Source: Stercorarius parasiticus
Taxonomy: Eukaryota; Chordata; Aves; Charadriiformes; Stercorariidae
Length of the DNA stretch: 64,000 nucleotides
Assembly: GCA_013396915.1 (NCBI GenBank)
Contig: VWZL01001361.1
Span: forward strand, 230 to 64,229
Reading direction: 5' to 3'
Shown: positions 12,329-25,689 of the stretch, one piece after another
Layout: each line of letters begins with the position of its first letter
Position numbering within the stretch: the stretch's first letter is position 1
Notes under the pieces: generated by a model
The model's input: the letters and a program-made list of their open reading frames with translations, nothing else
Databases searched by the model: none
Told to the model about the DNA's origin: nothing
Made by a program: the position numbers and the translations under genes

Positions 12329-14869
12329 AGGGACCCAAGGATTAGCAAAGTGAGGGCCAAGCCATGTAGATACCCCAGTGTACCCTCTTATCAGGCAGAG
12401 GAGTGCCAGAATAACATTCTGTGCTCTTCCAGGAGTCTGGATACAAGCCAGTGCCAGCAAACTGCAGGTACAGAAAGACAAGCCACATGCTACAGATCTG
12501 AGCTTGCTCCACCACACAGCAGAGGTTTTGAGTAACCATGGAGCAGCAGACCCATCTGGTGACTTGGAGTGTGAAGTCAGGGCTTCTGCTGTCTTAGCCC
12601 TGCCTCATTAAGTTTGCGCTGGGAAAGAAAAGGGTGTGTATAGTATTTTTAACATTTTGTTTTTAAAAGCCTAGAAGTGAGAAGAGAAAATAAAAGAAAA
12701 ACAAACACACGCATTTTTGAAAAATGGACAAAAGTTGGCAAATCCTGGCCCCAAAGTACTTAGACATGGTACTCTAAAATTTGGAGTTTAGGTTTTGAGA
12801 AGAATGCGTGAACAATTTTGAGAAAAGAAAATTATTTTGATGAATCTTCCATTTTCAGTAAAAACTCTTCTTGTTTTTTTTTGACAACGCAAAGTTTCAG
12901 TGGACATTTTTTAGCTAGCTTTACTTGCAATCAGATACATGTCATAGCTCTAAGACCAGCCACATGGGGTCCTTTTGCTAGGACTCTAGTAAAATCTAAA
13001 CTTTTCTTTGACTTCATAGATACAAAAAGGAAGCCAACTTCCTATGTTAGACTTTTGTTTTCCCCCTTCTGCTCTTCAGGACAAGTGAAGAGTTCTAAAA
13101 AATAAGCAGAATTAGAGGCTTGCACGCTTGGAAAATAGACACAACATATGGATGCTGTGGTTCCAGAATTGTAGGTCATTATATTTGGTAATACCTCTCA
13201 GAAATTTCAAAACAAGAGTCAGGCAGAAATAATTTTTATTGAACACTCCACTCTCTGCATTACTCTCCTCCCACTAAAAGAAATATGAATATTTGCATAA
13301 AAACTGCTTTGGTCTTCCTTTTGTTTTTTTAAAATGTACATGTCCTGCTGTTTAGTCCTCACTGGGATTCACAGATCTCCTCAGAGCATCCAATAGCAAT
13401 GTGATAATCTTGGACTAGAGTCCTGACATTCAGGCAAAGATCAAAAAACTAAGAGGATATTTTCTTGTAAGTACTCTGAGAAGTGTTAATACTTGGAGTC
13501 ACAGGGATAGCATACAGGTCAACTAGTGGGCTGCTAGTTCTACCATCCTGCCAAATTTTACATTTTTTAGAGTTGTAATAAGGACAGGCCAAACAGACCC
13601 GGGGCCACTTGTGCCAGGTCAAGATGCAAAGGGAAAACCAGACTCTGCCCCACAGAGCTTATGCTACAAATGCCACTGACATCCCTGAAATCAGAGCAAC
13701 AGGGCTGCCTCTACCCACAGAAGAGGTTTTATTCCTAAAAATGATCTATCCTGCCTGATTTCAGTAAGCTGCTTGAACATAGCATTATGGCAGTTACCAG
13801 AGTAGTCCCTTTCATCTTAATGGACTACTTACATCCTCCACACCACACATTTAAGTCTGCTCCAAACTGGAGTCTAGAACATCACATTTCTGTGCTCCCG
13901 TTTGATCTTCACTCCAGAACAGTGTGCCTGGGAAGTGAAGTCACTTCTCCGTAACTGGGCTGTCTCTGACTAACACATACGAAATGTTAAATAAACCACC
14001 ATAACAGGCATTTCACAGGCTATGAAAAGAGACTGGTGGCAGGCATGGTTCCACACATGATACATCAGGTGCTACCACCTGCTCTACAGAAAGAACATTC
14101 ATGGAAATAAACGGCAAGATGGTAAATGTGTTTAAAATCTAACTTCACTACAAAACTCATACAAAACTCAGTTCTCAAGTCTTGCATCAGGGGAGAGTGA
14201 AACAAGAATAGGCTCTTATTCCTTTCCTACAGCAGCCCTTCTTAGCACTGTACTTAATATTTTCCTTCAGGTTATTTTCAAACTCTGAGTTCATTTAGAG
14301 ATGGTTCACAGATGACCTCCATCTCCCAGCCATGCAGGCTGGAGTTCTGTGTCTACAGGGCAGATACAGCACCAACAGATGTAGCATGAGTTTCTCCACA
14401 TATTTACAGAGCACATCCATGGAAAAAGGACTTTGTTCACACAACACACAATTACACTCTGGAACTCATTGCTCTGGGAAACTGGTATGGCTCAAAACCT
14501 AACAGCAATAAAAAAGGACTAAATATTTATGTGGCTCTCAAGAACATCCACAGTTGTCACAGGCAACAATAGCAAACATTTTGTACTTGAGGGTTTATAC
14601 CCTTTCCTAGCTCCTGGAGATCTGAATGGCACTGGACAACAAGGTCAAATTAGCCTCTTCTCTTTTCTCATCCATTGTACCACAAAATCCTCAAGTTTTC
14701 CTCTGAAGACTGTTCTAGATCACGTAGGATCTGGACACTGGACTGGATGAGCAACAGTGCAATAAGACCAATGGTTCCCACTTATCTATACCACAGAAGA
14801 AGCAAAAGGGGAATTCAGTGGCCCAATATTTTTTCTTCTTCACGTCTTTCCGCTGAGATTTGATAACAG
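12329..14869. other. Intergenic DNA, nothing recognised
   Basis: Unique-looking AT-rich sequence. I see no gene, repeat relic or regulatory cluster that I can support. Confidence 0.6.
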
Positions 14870-15055
14870 CTGTCATGAACTTCAATGCCTTTCATCCACA
14901 AAGCTCAAAGTACTCTCAAAGTACAGGTTATGTCCTGTTATCACCAGCCTAGAAAGGGATGTTACAAGAGCTGAAGTGACTCTTGCTAAGTGTCGCACAG
15001 CAACTGAGCACAAGAATCAAGAAGAAAACTCCAATATGCTCCTAGACCTTCATAA
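14870..15055 (-). mobile_element. MIR-like amniote SINE relic
   Basis: The plus strand shows the reverse complement of a MIR-type SINE in the expected order. First comes GCCTTTCATCC and a CTCAAAGTACTCTCAAAGTA block (3' part). Then TTATCACC, GAAGTGACTCTTGCTAAGTG, GTCGCACAGCAACTGAGC and AATCAAGAAGAAAACTCC follow (the core and region next to the tRNA-derived head). It ends with a GCTCCTAGACC stretch. The order and spacing match the remembered consensus, in which GTGACTTGCCCAAGGTCACA is the key block. The copy is heavily diverged, so it is ancient. No function is implied. Confidence 0.6.
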
Positions 15056-16235
15056 CTTTGCAGCCTTGCTGGTATTTTCTAGTCGAGTTGCACGTGTCGT
15101 GACTCTGCCCACTGTAGGCTGGCATTGAGCCTGCTGCTTGCTTCTAATCAGACTCTGGCTTCTCGCATTGGGATTGTGGTGGGCTCTGCTTTGAAATGAG
15201 ATGCCTGAAAATGGTTGACACCTGTACTCCTCTGGCTCTCGGGAAAATTTGTTAACCTTCAAGAAAAGTCTTGGAGAGGAGGGATTTCAAGTTTTACAAG
15301 ATGGTGAAGTTCTCTTTGGTTCCTTTAAAAAGCATTAGCAAAGGTCAGATTAACAAGTCAACACTGAAACTAGATACGACCAAGACTCCCAAAATTGATG
15401 CAGAAAAGAAAAGAGGTGGGTGGGGACTGGGTGTGGGGGAGAAAGGCCCACAACACAACATTGGCTCTGATCCTTTCTCCCTTGTTGGGCCTGGGGCACA
15501 CTTGATAAGGTGAAGGGAAATTGTAAAATTAGACCTGGCAACCTACACAGAGAGGCCCAGTGCAAGGCCCTTGGCCTGAGGCAAGCTGAGAAAGTTGAGG
15601 AATTGTGGGGGAAAGGGGACTTGGCAGGCTAACTTCCTGTGGCTGCATCCAGGGCTAATTAGTTTTCAGTGTTCTGTGTGTGTTTGAATGGAAACAAGCC
15701 AGCACTGAGAGGCACGGGGTGAGGAAATCAAAAACACATGCACCAAGAAGGAAGAAGGGAAAAAAGAAAAAAAAAACCTGTCCTTTTTAGCTACATTTTC
15801 TTTTTCAGAAGGGGATCTCATCATTTTGTTCCACGAGCACTAAATCACCCCGGCTCCCCTGTCTATCACATCTCACATCTGCTTCAGAACTCATTAAACA
15901 TCAAAAGGCCTGCCCTATCAGTTCTGCTTAGTTAGAAGTCTGAGTTACTAGAGTCCTAACCAGGGAAGATTTTGTATGTTTTTAATAATAGCTTAAGGAA
16001 CTTCTTAGCACCCCATAAATTACTTAATGCAACAAACTCTTCCTGTGGACCAGCAAATGTTTTACAGAGGAGCTGAATGCTGCCTTAACATGCTTGTGGT
16101 CAGTCCAGAGTTACATAGCAACCTGCTTAAATGAACCTTTAATCCACGTTTCAGTTTAGGAATTGTTTTCTCATGTATCCTCTCCTGCCGCTAGCCCACT
16201 CTCATTTTTACTGCCGCTCTAATTTTATATAACTA
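15056..16235. other. Intergenic DNA, nothing recognised
   Basis: No gene supported. A G- and A-rich patch occurs at 15410-15460 and an A-rich patch at 15740-15775. Confidence 0.55.
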
Positions 16236-16300
16236 CATTATAACTCGTATTTCCATAGCATTTTGATCCTCAAGAATGCCAAGGCAATTATTAAAACAGA
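16236..16300 (-). mobile_element. Short MIR-like SINE 3' fragment
   Basis: TTTCCATAGCATTTTGATCC followed by TCAAGAATGCCAAGGCAATT resembles the 3' part of MIR-type amniote SINEs in reverse orientation (consensus: TATAGCGCTTTTCATCC, CTCAAAGCGCTTTACAA). It matches the same part of the element seen 1.3 kb to the left. It is short and diverged. Confidence 0.4.
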
Positions 16301-19300
16301 GATCATAATGCTACAGCACCAATGAAATCTGCCTACTTCTGCCATACCATTTCCCCTACTTCAAACACACATGTACAGTGCCCTCCACTGCTGCATATGC
16401 CAGACAAACAGTTCATGAAAATAATTTATATACAGGAAACACAATGAACACAGTAAAGGCTCCAGTGGGCGTTTGTTATTAAGAGTACCACAAGAGCTCT
16501 TTAAAATGAACTGAGCATAGACCGAGTGCAATTTCTGAGTGCTTGTTATTCAGACAAAAGCAAATCAATTTTCATCACGACACTTACAAACTTTTGTCTT
16601 TAGTGAAGAAATTTTTTCTGCCTAATTTGAAGTTTCTGTCTACATCTGTTTTACCACTAGAGCACTTCCGTCCCTCTTTATAGAGTCAGAAAACATGGGG
16701 TTTGCACTTTTCCTCATGCTTAGGAATTACTAAATCACTTTTGCTCACAATTTTAAAAAAAAATCTGACCAGTGGTCAGACTTGAAAATGTGAGTCCCAT
16801 AGGCGAAAATTTCAGATGGTGATGGGCAAATCAAAGAGAGGCTTTGAACTGAAAAAAAAATATCCGCAGCTCCAGCTTTAGCAACCATCCCCACTCGACT
16901 AATAATGATAAGCTTTGTCATTTAGTTGCAACTGTTCCTTCTTCCTTCTGAGACTGGGGGCATATCTACACTCCAGACAGGCATCAGCATCCTTGACTCC
17001 TCAGGTTGCGTTGTTTCTTGGTAGAGCCCTAAAACTCAGAATCTCTTTCCTCTCGGTTCTGTGGGTAAGAGATTCAAAAACTCACAGCTAAAAAAAAAAT
17101 AGGAGAAAAAGTTCGAGAAAGAACTATTAAACAATGGTGGTCGAGAATAGCAAAAACCACAGTTGTATGTAAATGTTTCTTTTCATTTTCATTTACCAGG
17201 AGTGACATTCTAGGCTAAAAGTTATATAAGAATGTCTCTTCCAAAAAATCATAAATCAACAAAATGTATTTTTTTCAAAAAGTCAGCATAAATAAAAGGA
17301 AATAAAAAATAAATAGCACGACCCTCAGGCCACGTTGAATGAAACTCATCCTGGGGCACAAGCAGAGATGTGTGTTAGCACATCGATTATAAGGCCCTGT
17401 GCCTCCATTGGCTATCTAACGCTCACCTTGGTGCAGATGCAACAACCTTGGCCATCCGAGGTGCTATCAGACCAGGAGTCAAGGCAAATTAAGTTAATGG
17501 CAAGTTACTAAGCCTTTTCTATGATTGCTATTGCTTGCCAACAAACTGTGGATACTGCTTACCAAGGGAGACTTCCCTTCCCAAATACGGCACGTCTGGT
17601 TCTTTGAAAATTAGTGGAGGACAGTCCTGCAGAACAGCAAGGACTCTTACATCTGCCTCTAAGGAAGCACATGCTCCCTATGTTCACTTCTTCACGCAGA
17701 GGATCCCCAGTGCTGTCTGACCAGATCAGATTTAAGGGATCCATTTCAGGATCTGTGCAGTGCTCCCTTCAATGACACTGCCGATAGGACAATTTCACAG
17801 CTGTCAGAGCTGCCAGCTAAATTCTTAGGTGATCCATGGCCTCTGTTCATTGCTCCTCTAAAGAGGGACCTTTATCTGGGCTAGTCCTGTGCCTCTGGGG
17901 ACTGTCTGTAACCCTTCCCCTTGACAGGTAATGTAATTAAGACATCAGTTTATGAGAGTACATCAATGAAATGAAATGCAGTCACAGTATTAGTCTCCCT
18001 TATACTATGTGCTTAAGGAATGAATCACCAAGATAGTCAATAAACAAACTCCCTTGTACAACGCAAGGCTGACATCCCCTACAAGGCATGATGTTGGGGA
18101 TTAAATTTAGTCCTTGAGAGTTCACATATGTTTAAGCACAGAGGTTTTCAATGACATATGACTCCAAAACTATTTACTACACAAATACTTAAATGATAGA
18201 GAGGAATCCAGCTTATTACTAGCTCTAAATAGAGACTAAGCACATCAGGAAGTGATGACAACTTGAAGGTAATGATGTTTAGACTGAAAAATGCCTCAGT
18301 TACAGCTTACTGTGTTTGGGAACCCACGTCAGACCATAAAGATTCCAGAATCACTGAAAGACTATGAATAACACTAAAATGGAAAGTACCTAGAAGGTAT
18401 CATTGCATGGGTAAATCTTTCAAACAGGTAGGCCACATACCCCGGATCTAAAGACACCTATGCTCAGCCCTTAGCTGATGTTCTCTGATAAGGCATTCAA
18501 CAGCTGTAGTCTTCCTCCTGTAACTGTTATTTTCCTCTGTATTCAAGATTCATACACTGCACCACTTTAAATTAAGCACCCCTATGGAGGAAATGACAGG
18601 TTCTGAGTGAAAGAAGCTCTAGGGAGTGTGTGCACTTTCCCACTCTTTGATTTCCCCTTCATGTGGAGCTCACACTGCCTTGGGATGATATTTACTCTTA
18701 ACTTAGAGTCAAAGAACATATTTGCTTTCTGTTTTTCATTAAATACAGAGGGTTTCACAAAAGAGGCCATTTTTCATCAAAAATTGTTTTCAAGTGAAAA
18801 ATATCTACCAGCTCTACTCCTGACTCTAAACAATCCCTGGCTAGGAGCACATTACTGTGACTTTAGAGTTCATTCAAAAAATGAGAAAAATGTTTTCAAG
18901 AAGTTGCCATGAATATTTTACAAAAAACCCCAAAGTATTTATATCACAGCTAACAGTCCAGCTGGTAGCCTGCATGCCATCTGAGACAGCCACAGCATTC
19001 ACTAGCATCAATCTTGCTCCTTTTTTTGATGACGGGCTCTACATTTGCTTTCACTCAGCCTCCTGCTTCCTCCCCCATTTTCTATCACTTTAAAATAATT
19101 GTCAGTAGCATCACATAAGCTGAAGTGGTTTTGTTCTTCTTCTGCCTTCCTCGTCTTCCTGCACTTAAAGGTGTCCTAGAATAAGGACCACTGCTTAGGC
19201 TGAAGGAGGCAATTGAACAGAAGGCACTTGAGAGATGTCAGAGTCATAAATTGAAGGTGCTTGATGTGTTGTGGCTAATGTACCAAACGGGACATGAGGG

Positions 19301-21989
19301 TTTGCTCTATGTTAATGCTTTAAGGGGTGAAGTATGTCTTACTTGGGTTCTAAAAACTTTCATAAGACGTTCTTCATATGTGCTCGAATTCTTTGCGGCT
19401 TCATCAAAGCAAAATCTAGCCTCTGTTCAAGCAGGCCATTTTCTTTTTTCTTTTTTTTTCTTTCTTTCTTTTCACCAGAAACTTCCTGTGTATCTTTTTT
19501 CTAAAATGACATAAATCCCTCCCTCATCAGACCAGTGCATACAGCATATTTGGAGGCAGCTTATATAAACAAAATAAAACTGAGTTTATTAGCTGAGATT
19601 AGGTCAACTGATCTGAGCCCTGCATAGTGGTGTAGTTTGGCATCTAAGGAAGCCAACAGCAAAAATTCCCCTTTAGCTTCAGCCTAAAGCATTGCCAATC
19701 ATAGAGTTCAGAGACCATGACTCAAATGCAAGAAAATGTTAGACTCACTTAAAAGTCATGAAATATACTTAAAAATAATAACTTGCAATATTTACAATGC
19801 CTTCACATTTGGCCCTTTTAAGATACAAATATGCTATTTTTATGGACAAAGGATGAGATACACAATCCCTTCTGCAAAACAAATAAACCCAAATATTATA
19901 TATCACAAGACACAAAGGTAAATAGTATGAATTAGCAGCATGAATTGAAGTGAAAAGGCACAGTGGAAATTCAGTCTGATTTTAGAAAAACACCAATGCT
20001 CCCCTTTTTCCAAGTTCTGTGACAGAATACAAGGTAACAAAAATAAAAACACATCTGCACTCAGAAGACTTGAGAATGCATTCCATGCTGGCTGGACGCT
20101 GTGAGCTAGCTACTACATGCCAGTAAGGCAGCCAAAGAAGGCATCATTGCCCAGGAAGAGAGGCAAGCTGGAGTCATTAGGGATATGCTAACAATACAAC
20201 CACTGAGTTATAAGTGTGCATCATGATTTCTCTAGAGAGCTAAGCAGAAAATAAAACTGCTGCCTCCTCTGATGGAGTGTATCCAAGGAATGCAGAAGCA
20301 ATGCTGTTTGACATCTCTAGAGTGAGTCCTCCCAGTAAGCAAGACACTGGATATAGAAAGCAGGTGTGATTTTTTTAGCATCTCTGCAACATCTGTCCAT
20401 CTAAATATCTAAGTATTGGTAGTACATACATCACCATGATACACAAAAGTCACAGAGTTATTATCCCAACAACATAAAGCCCACAGTCCGGCAGCTGAAG
20501 GAATTTTTAATTTTAGTTCTTCTCCTCGTTTTCCATTCTCCTCTTCACCTTCATTTGTTGTTGTTGGTGGTTTTGTTGCTGTTATAAGCTTCAGTGAAGA
20601 CAGGAGATTCTACATTTTATTCACAGAATGCCAAGGTCCCATCTCCACTGGAAGGCAAGCCAATTGCTGGGAAAAGTTCATCTCCTGCTCTCATGCCATT
20701 GCTTTCAAGTCTGACAGTTTCATAACACTTCCTGCAAAATAATATGGAAACTACACACCATATCATTCGATCCCTGAAAGTATATAGTTTCACCTTTGTT
20801 TATCACTTAATTTATTTCTTCACCTATTGGTCTTGCAAGCTATTTGGCAGCACAAGCTGCCAGTTAACTGTAAAGATGACAGTTTTAGCAAAGAGCTGAA
20901 AGGTAAGGAAGACCCTTGTCTGCACATACTCTGAGGTTCATTTTTCTTTGGACCAAAGCTATTACAAATAAATTTCCTGCAAATCAGCAGCACTTGGTTT
21001 TGGCCAGGCCAAGGTCTTCTGCAGCATGATTTTTTCCTTAATAGTGGCTCTTACTCTCAGATACGTTCCCTTCAGCTTTGCAGACTGAAGAGTGTTTGAC
21101 TCCTGAATTCTGTTCTTGACTACTAGTGGTTCTTTCTCTGAATGTCTTAATTAAATCTCTGCCTTTCCTCCCACAGAATAAGCACACTGCGTTTCCATTT
21201 TCATGTCTAGAAAATGACACCAATAATGCAACAAATAAAAAATAACATACAAAGTTACCCATTGTTTGAAATCATCTATATTCCTGGGCATCCATCCTTC
21301 CAAGGACAAGACTTTTTGAGTTCTAGTTCAAAAATTCATGCTCCCCGAGTGGTTTGACCTTCTTCATTTCCCTTTGAAAAATGGATTTTAAAGAAGCTAT
21401 GTTAAGCATTAACTCATTCTTCTTCCTTTGCTGCTAGTCTTCTCTCCCTTTGAGTCTTGGGTAACTCTTACTTTGACACTCTCTATCCCAACATTTTCAT
21501 TTACGGATCAGTTGCGTTTCAAACCTCCCGTCTCAGAACAGCCCCTTGTTACATATGCTGTCTGCTTCTTGTTCTCTGAAAATGTTTTCTTCATAAAGGA
21601 ATGCTAGCTCTTTGTGCTGTAATTACAATGGGTCTGCAAGAGAAGGCTCTGGGGAAATGCAGACTCTGTGAGGATGTCTTCATGGCGACTTCTTAGGAGG
21701 GCTATGGGAAGGACATAGCTCTCCCAGGAAGGAAAATGGTTCCTCTCTCAGAGCACATGAATCCTCAGGGATATACAAAAGGCAAGGCCATCTGTGGAAA
21801 AGCTCTAGATTTCCCTGCTTTCACACATTTAACACTAGCAGGAGGGTGTAAAATTGAAGACGCTGATGGGAAGAACCAGCTATTTGTCAGCCTCACTATG
21901 TCCATTCAGAAAAGGATGATATGAATGCACACGGCTGCCCTTCCTCTTCCACTCAGGATCCCAGTTTTTTAGCGCTTGTTCTCTCATCC
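16301..21989. other. Intergenic DNA, no gene seen
   Basis: AT-rich sequence with a T/C microsatellite at 19439-19472 and a TTG-rich patch at about 20556-20583. Short open frames (for example 18607-18912) have no recognisable product. Confidence 0.6.
19439..19472. repeat. (TTTC)n-like microsatellite
   Basis: Impure TTTC/T run of about 34 bases. Directly visible. Confidence 0.8.
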
Positions 21990-22125
21990 ACTAGAATCAA
22001 AATTGCAATGCCCCAATTCTACTTTCCTGTGGGTTTATTCCTATAAATTCCCATGGAAATCAAATGGAGGCAACTTGAGTAAAAAGTAAGTAAACAATGG
22101 ACATGGGATTGAGGGTTTGGTCCTA
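21990..22125. repeat. Relic of an amniote dispersed repeat
   Basis: The stretch AATTCCCATGGAAATCAAAT GGAGGCAACTTGAGTAA resembles ancient amniote repeats that carry ATTCCCATTGACTTCAATGG-type cores. The match is from memory, partial, and gives no family name. Confidence 0.3.
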
Positions 22126-23668
22126 CATTTCCTAATCTTCTTTTATCCTCTATTTTTTTCTTAACTTTTTTCTTTTCTTTCTTTTAATTCCTTGCTACAC
22201 TAGTGAATTCAGTAATTCACTCCATGTCCTCTGTCGGCAGAATCTCCTGGGTCCTGGTGCCAAACTACTCTTTGCTTCTCTTATCCTCTCCAGCCTTCTC
22301 AGATGGCAAAGCAGATACCAGTCAGTGTCTTCACTGACTAGACTCCTGCCCTTCTGAACAATAAAGTTATTTTTCCCATTCAATTTAGGAAACTATTTGG
22401 TCCTTCTTTGACTAAAGGGAATTTCTGACAGTTATCACCATCCATAAAACTTATGCTTCTCCCTAAACTTGGCATTTTGTGGCATTTGCTGGTTTGAAAA
22501 CATTTTGTTCTTATTCTCTTCTGCATTGGTGGTTAGCAGCAAATGCACATTTACGTTTGTTTGTTCCCTTTTCTTGTATCCTCACTTAAAAAAATGAATC
22601 AGTACGCTTTTCATTGTTGAGTTGTAGCCAGCTAAAATTGCATTTTTACCCTCTTCTGTTCTATATAGCTTGTGCTCCTCATGCTGTCCTTCCAGTTTTA
22701 AGTATCGCTTTATTAAATTTCAAGGTTTGTTTACTGCATTGTAATATACATCCATTAGCACAGCCTTACCCTCAGAACTACTTATCGAATTCACAAGCTC
22801 CTTGGATATTAGTACATTCAGATGTTCCTATTTTTAGTGTTTAAAATTACTCCATCTTTCAGCTTTTGTTTATCTTCTAATGTTAGAAGAACCCACCAGA
22901 CTATTTGTGTTAAGCAAAAACTTGTGCTTCTTATCAGGTTTAGACATACACTGGAGGAGCAAACTCATCCATCATGAATCATTTACACCTGTACATGTCA
23001 CCAACTCATGATCATTCACGGTGCTTTGGTAACACGTGTGCATAATGCCAAAATGAGATAATCTCTTACATGTTGTTTCCACACATGTGAAGTCCCTACA
23101 TGTGAAAAAAAGGAATGCAACTACTAGTTAAAATTGTAATTTTGCAAAATTGAACAGAGGAATTAACACTAGCCTGACAATCAGACCCAAATCTTCTCTT
23201 CGAATCATCGCTGACAGGAATATTTTGCTGAAATCCCCAAAGTCAAAGCTCAGCTATACAAATAAATATTGCAGCAGATCCTGACAGGAAGACGTTCAGC
23301 CCAATCTTTTCCAGATGGCAGTGATGGATGGCTGTGTGCTTCTATTTATTTAGTTTCCCAGGCAATGGTGTCCTTCTTTCACTGGTCATCACTTGAAGTG
23401 CTTTGGCTTACAGACCGGTACAACGGTCGTGTACACTGCCAGACAGGTATTCTGGTGGGTTTACTCATTCCTTGGATGTCATGACTGAAAAAAAAGAAGG
23501 CAAATTTTACCACTTTGCTGGGATTATCTTTTCTAAAAACTGCATGTCTTAAATTTGTGACAAACTCCTGGCACAGGACTCAAGGAGCTCCCAGGTAAAG
23601 CAGAGACCGAGCATACGTAACTTTCTGATTGCTGAGATACGCCAGTTCTGAAAACAATACAGTGACCT

Positions 23669-23670
<2 letters not shown>

Positions 23671-23699
<29 letters not shown>

Positions 23700-23704
23700 G
23701 AAAG
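23671..23704. repeat. (GA)n microsatellite
   Basis: AGAGGAGAGA followed by an uninterrupted GA run to about 23700. It is likely length-polymorphic. Confidence 0.95.
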
Positions 23705-25674
23705 ACATCCAAATCCCAAACCACATTGACTGAAAATGTGTCTGTCACTATTGTTCTGTTCTGTAAAACACATGGTACTTTACATAGGGCTGTAAAACAA
23801 ACGTCCATAGATCAGGGACTTAGGTTATAGAATAATGTGTGGGGAAGAGTGGAGCTGGGATACAAAGGCTTCTGAATCCAGACCATTCATTTTGCCTGGG
23901 CATGCTTGAATAGTGAACCAAAGCTATTAGCAACAAACACATGTTTGGTGGCCTAGGTAAAATGATCCATTGCCTCCAGCTGATGTTCATTTTGCAGGCA
24001 TCCATACCAGAGAAGAGAACTGCTTGCTGCAGGGGTATGAGTTGCGTGGTGCTAGCACATTGTAAGCAATTTGGGGAAGAGGCTGTATTTTCATGTGTTC
24101 ATATAAAACAGGGCCATATTGATGACTGGGGCTTTTGATGCTACTGCTAACATAGCAACGGATAAATGCAAACTCTTGATACAAGAGCTTCCTGGTGAGA
24201 CCAGGTGACAGCTGAAATATGGAGACACCCAGGATTGCATGCATAATGGGAACAGACACAAAGAAATGCACGCCGTTCCCATGGTCTCAAGTCACAAACT
24301 TACTTAACAGGATCATTTTCAGGAGGGCAATACAGCCAATACAGTGCAATTATGATAAAGCCTCCTTCTAAATGAAAGCACACACATTAACATCAGTAAG
24401 TGGACAGATTAGGGGAAGGTTTCTTTAAAAAAAGCTTTATCTGGAATCCAAAGACAGCAGGAAGTGAATGAAATTGGTTGAGGCTGTGGGGATGTGGTCA
24501 TGCTTCTCTGTGTAGATGAACAGATGGGCAGCAGAATTCGGCATGTGCTGGTTTGGACAGCTGGGACTCAGGGAAGCCATAGAAAGGGAATGAGAAGAGT
24601 AGGAGAAAATGAAGGCAGACTGAGGATTTCAGCAGAGGCTGAGTTGCAACAGCAGTGTGCTCAGGCATAAGTTTTGCAAAAAGCAGTCACTACCTACTAG
24701 ATTAGAGACTATGGTTACCTGCCGGGCTGAATCAAACAGAAAAAAAAAGTTATAAAAACACTAGTAGCCACTGCAATGACAGATAATCTGAAGTCAGAAA
24801 TAAACTAGTCTGCCTGGGTTTTGTGCTGTCTACATTAATTAGTCTCTCCTGCGGATGCACACTGCAGTTCTACCTTTAATTGCATAACCATATGACACTT
24901 TTTCTTTAAAAGTTTCACTTTCACGCTGAAAAATTAGAACCACAAAAATATGGCACACTAGTGGCACATGTATGACTCGCCAACAGGATAAGAGATTTTT
25001 TCAGCCAACACAGCTCTAAGTTGTGTTACCAAATACCTCACAGCAATATCAGATTGTCAACTTCTTTAATTCTGCATATAGAGATTAAGCCCTCTCACAG
25101 TATTATTCACAGGTAAGTGCATAAAAAGGGAATTAATGATTCTCAGTTTTCAACACAGAGCCTGGAAAGAAATGAAGACACTTCCTTTTCCTCTCAGTTT
25201 GGCCCTTTTAACCCACCCTACTATGTGTCTCTGTCCTGCTTCTTTCCCGCCTTGGTCCTGCTCTCCTCATCCAGCTGTTCACAGTTGCCTGTCTTAGAAA
25301 AATTTCCTTGGCCTCGCACCACTACAGAGCAAAATCTAGCCCCAGCCTTCCAGCCAGCCCCTTCTGATTCCCTCTCTCGCCCTCCTGCTGTCACGTGCCA
25401 AGTCGCCGTCTCCAGCCCAGGTACGGCCGGTCCTTGCCAGAGCTCCAGCCTGCCAGCAATGGCCGAGCTGCCTAAGGAGACGCCATAGCTAAGGAAAGTG
25501 AGGATTTCTAAACAGATCATGGCAGTAATTTATTTTATACATACTCTTGGCAATAAATTCATTGCTTGCACACAATATGCTGCTGAGTTCCAGATCATTA
25601 TTTTCCTAGCCACTCAGCACCAACACAACAGCTGCAGTTGGCCCGAGGAAACTGAGGAGTGAGGTGAAGACACA

Positions 25675-25689
25675 AGCAGCAGCAGCAGC
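25675..25689. repeat. (AGC)5 trinucleotide run
   Basis: Five perfect AGC units outside any supportable coding frame. Confidence 0.85.
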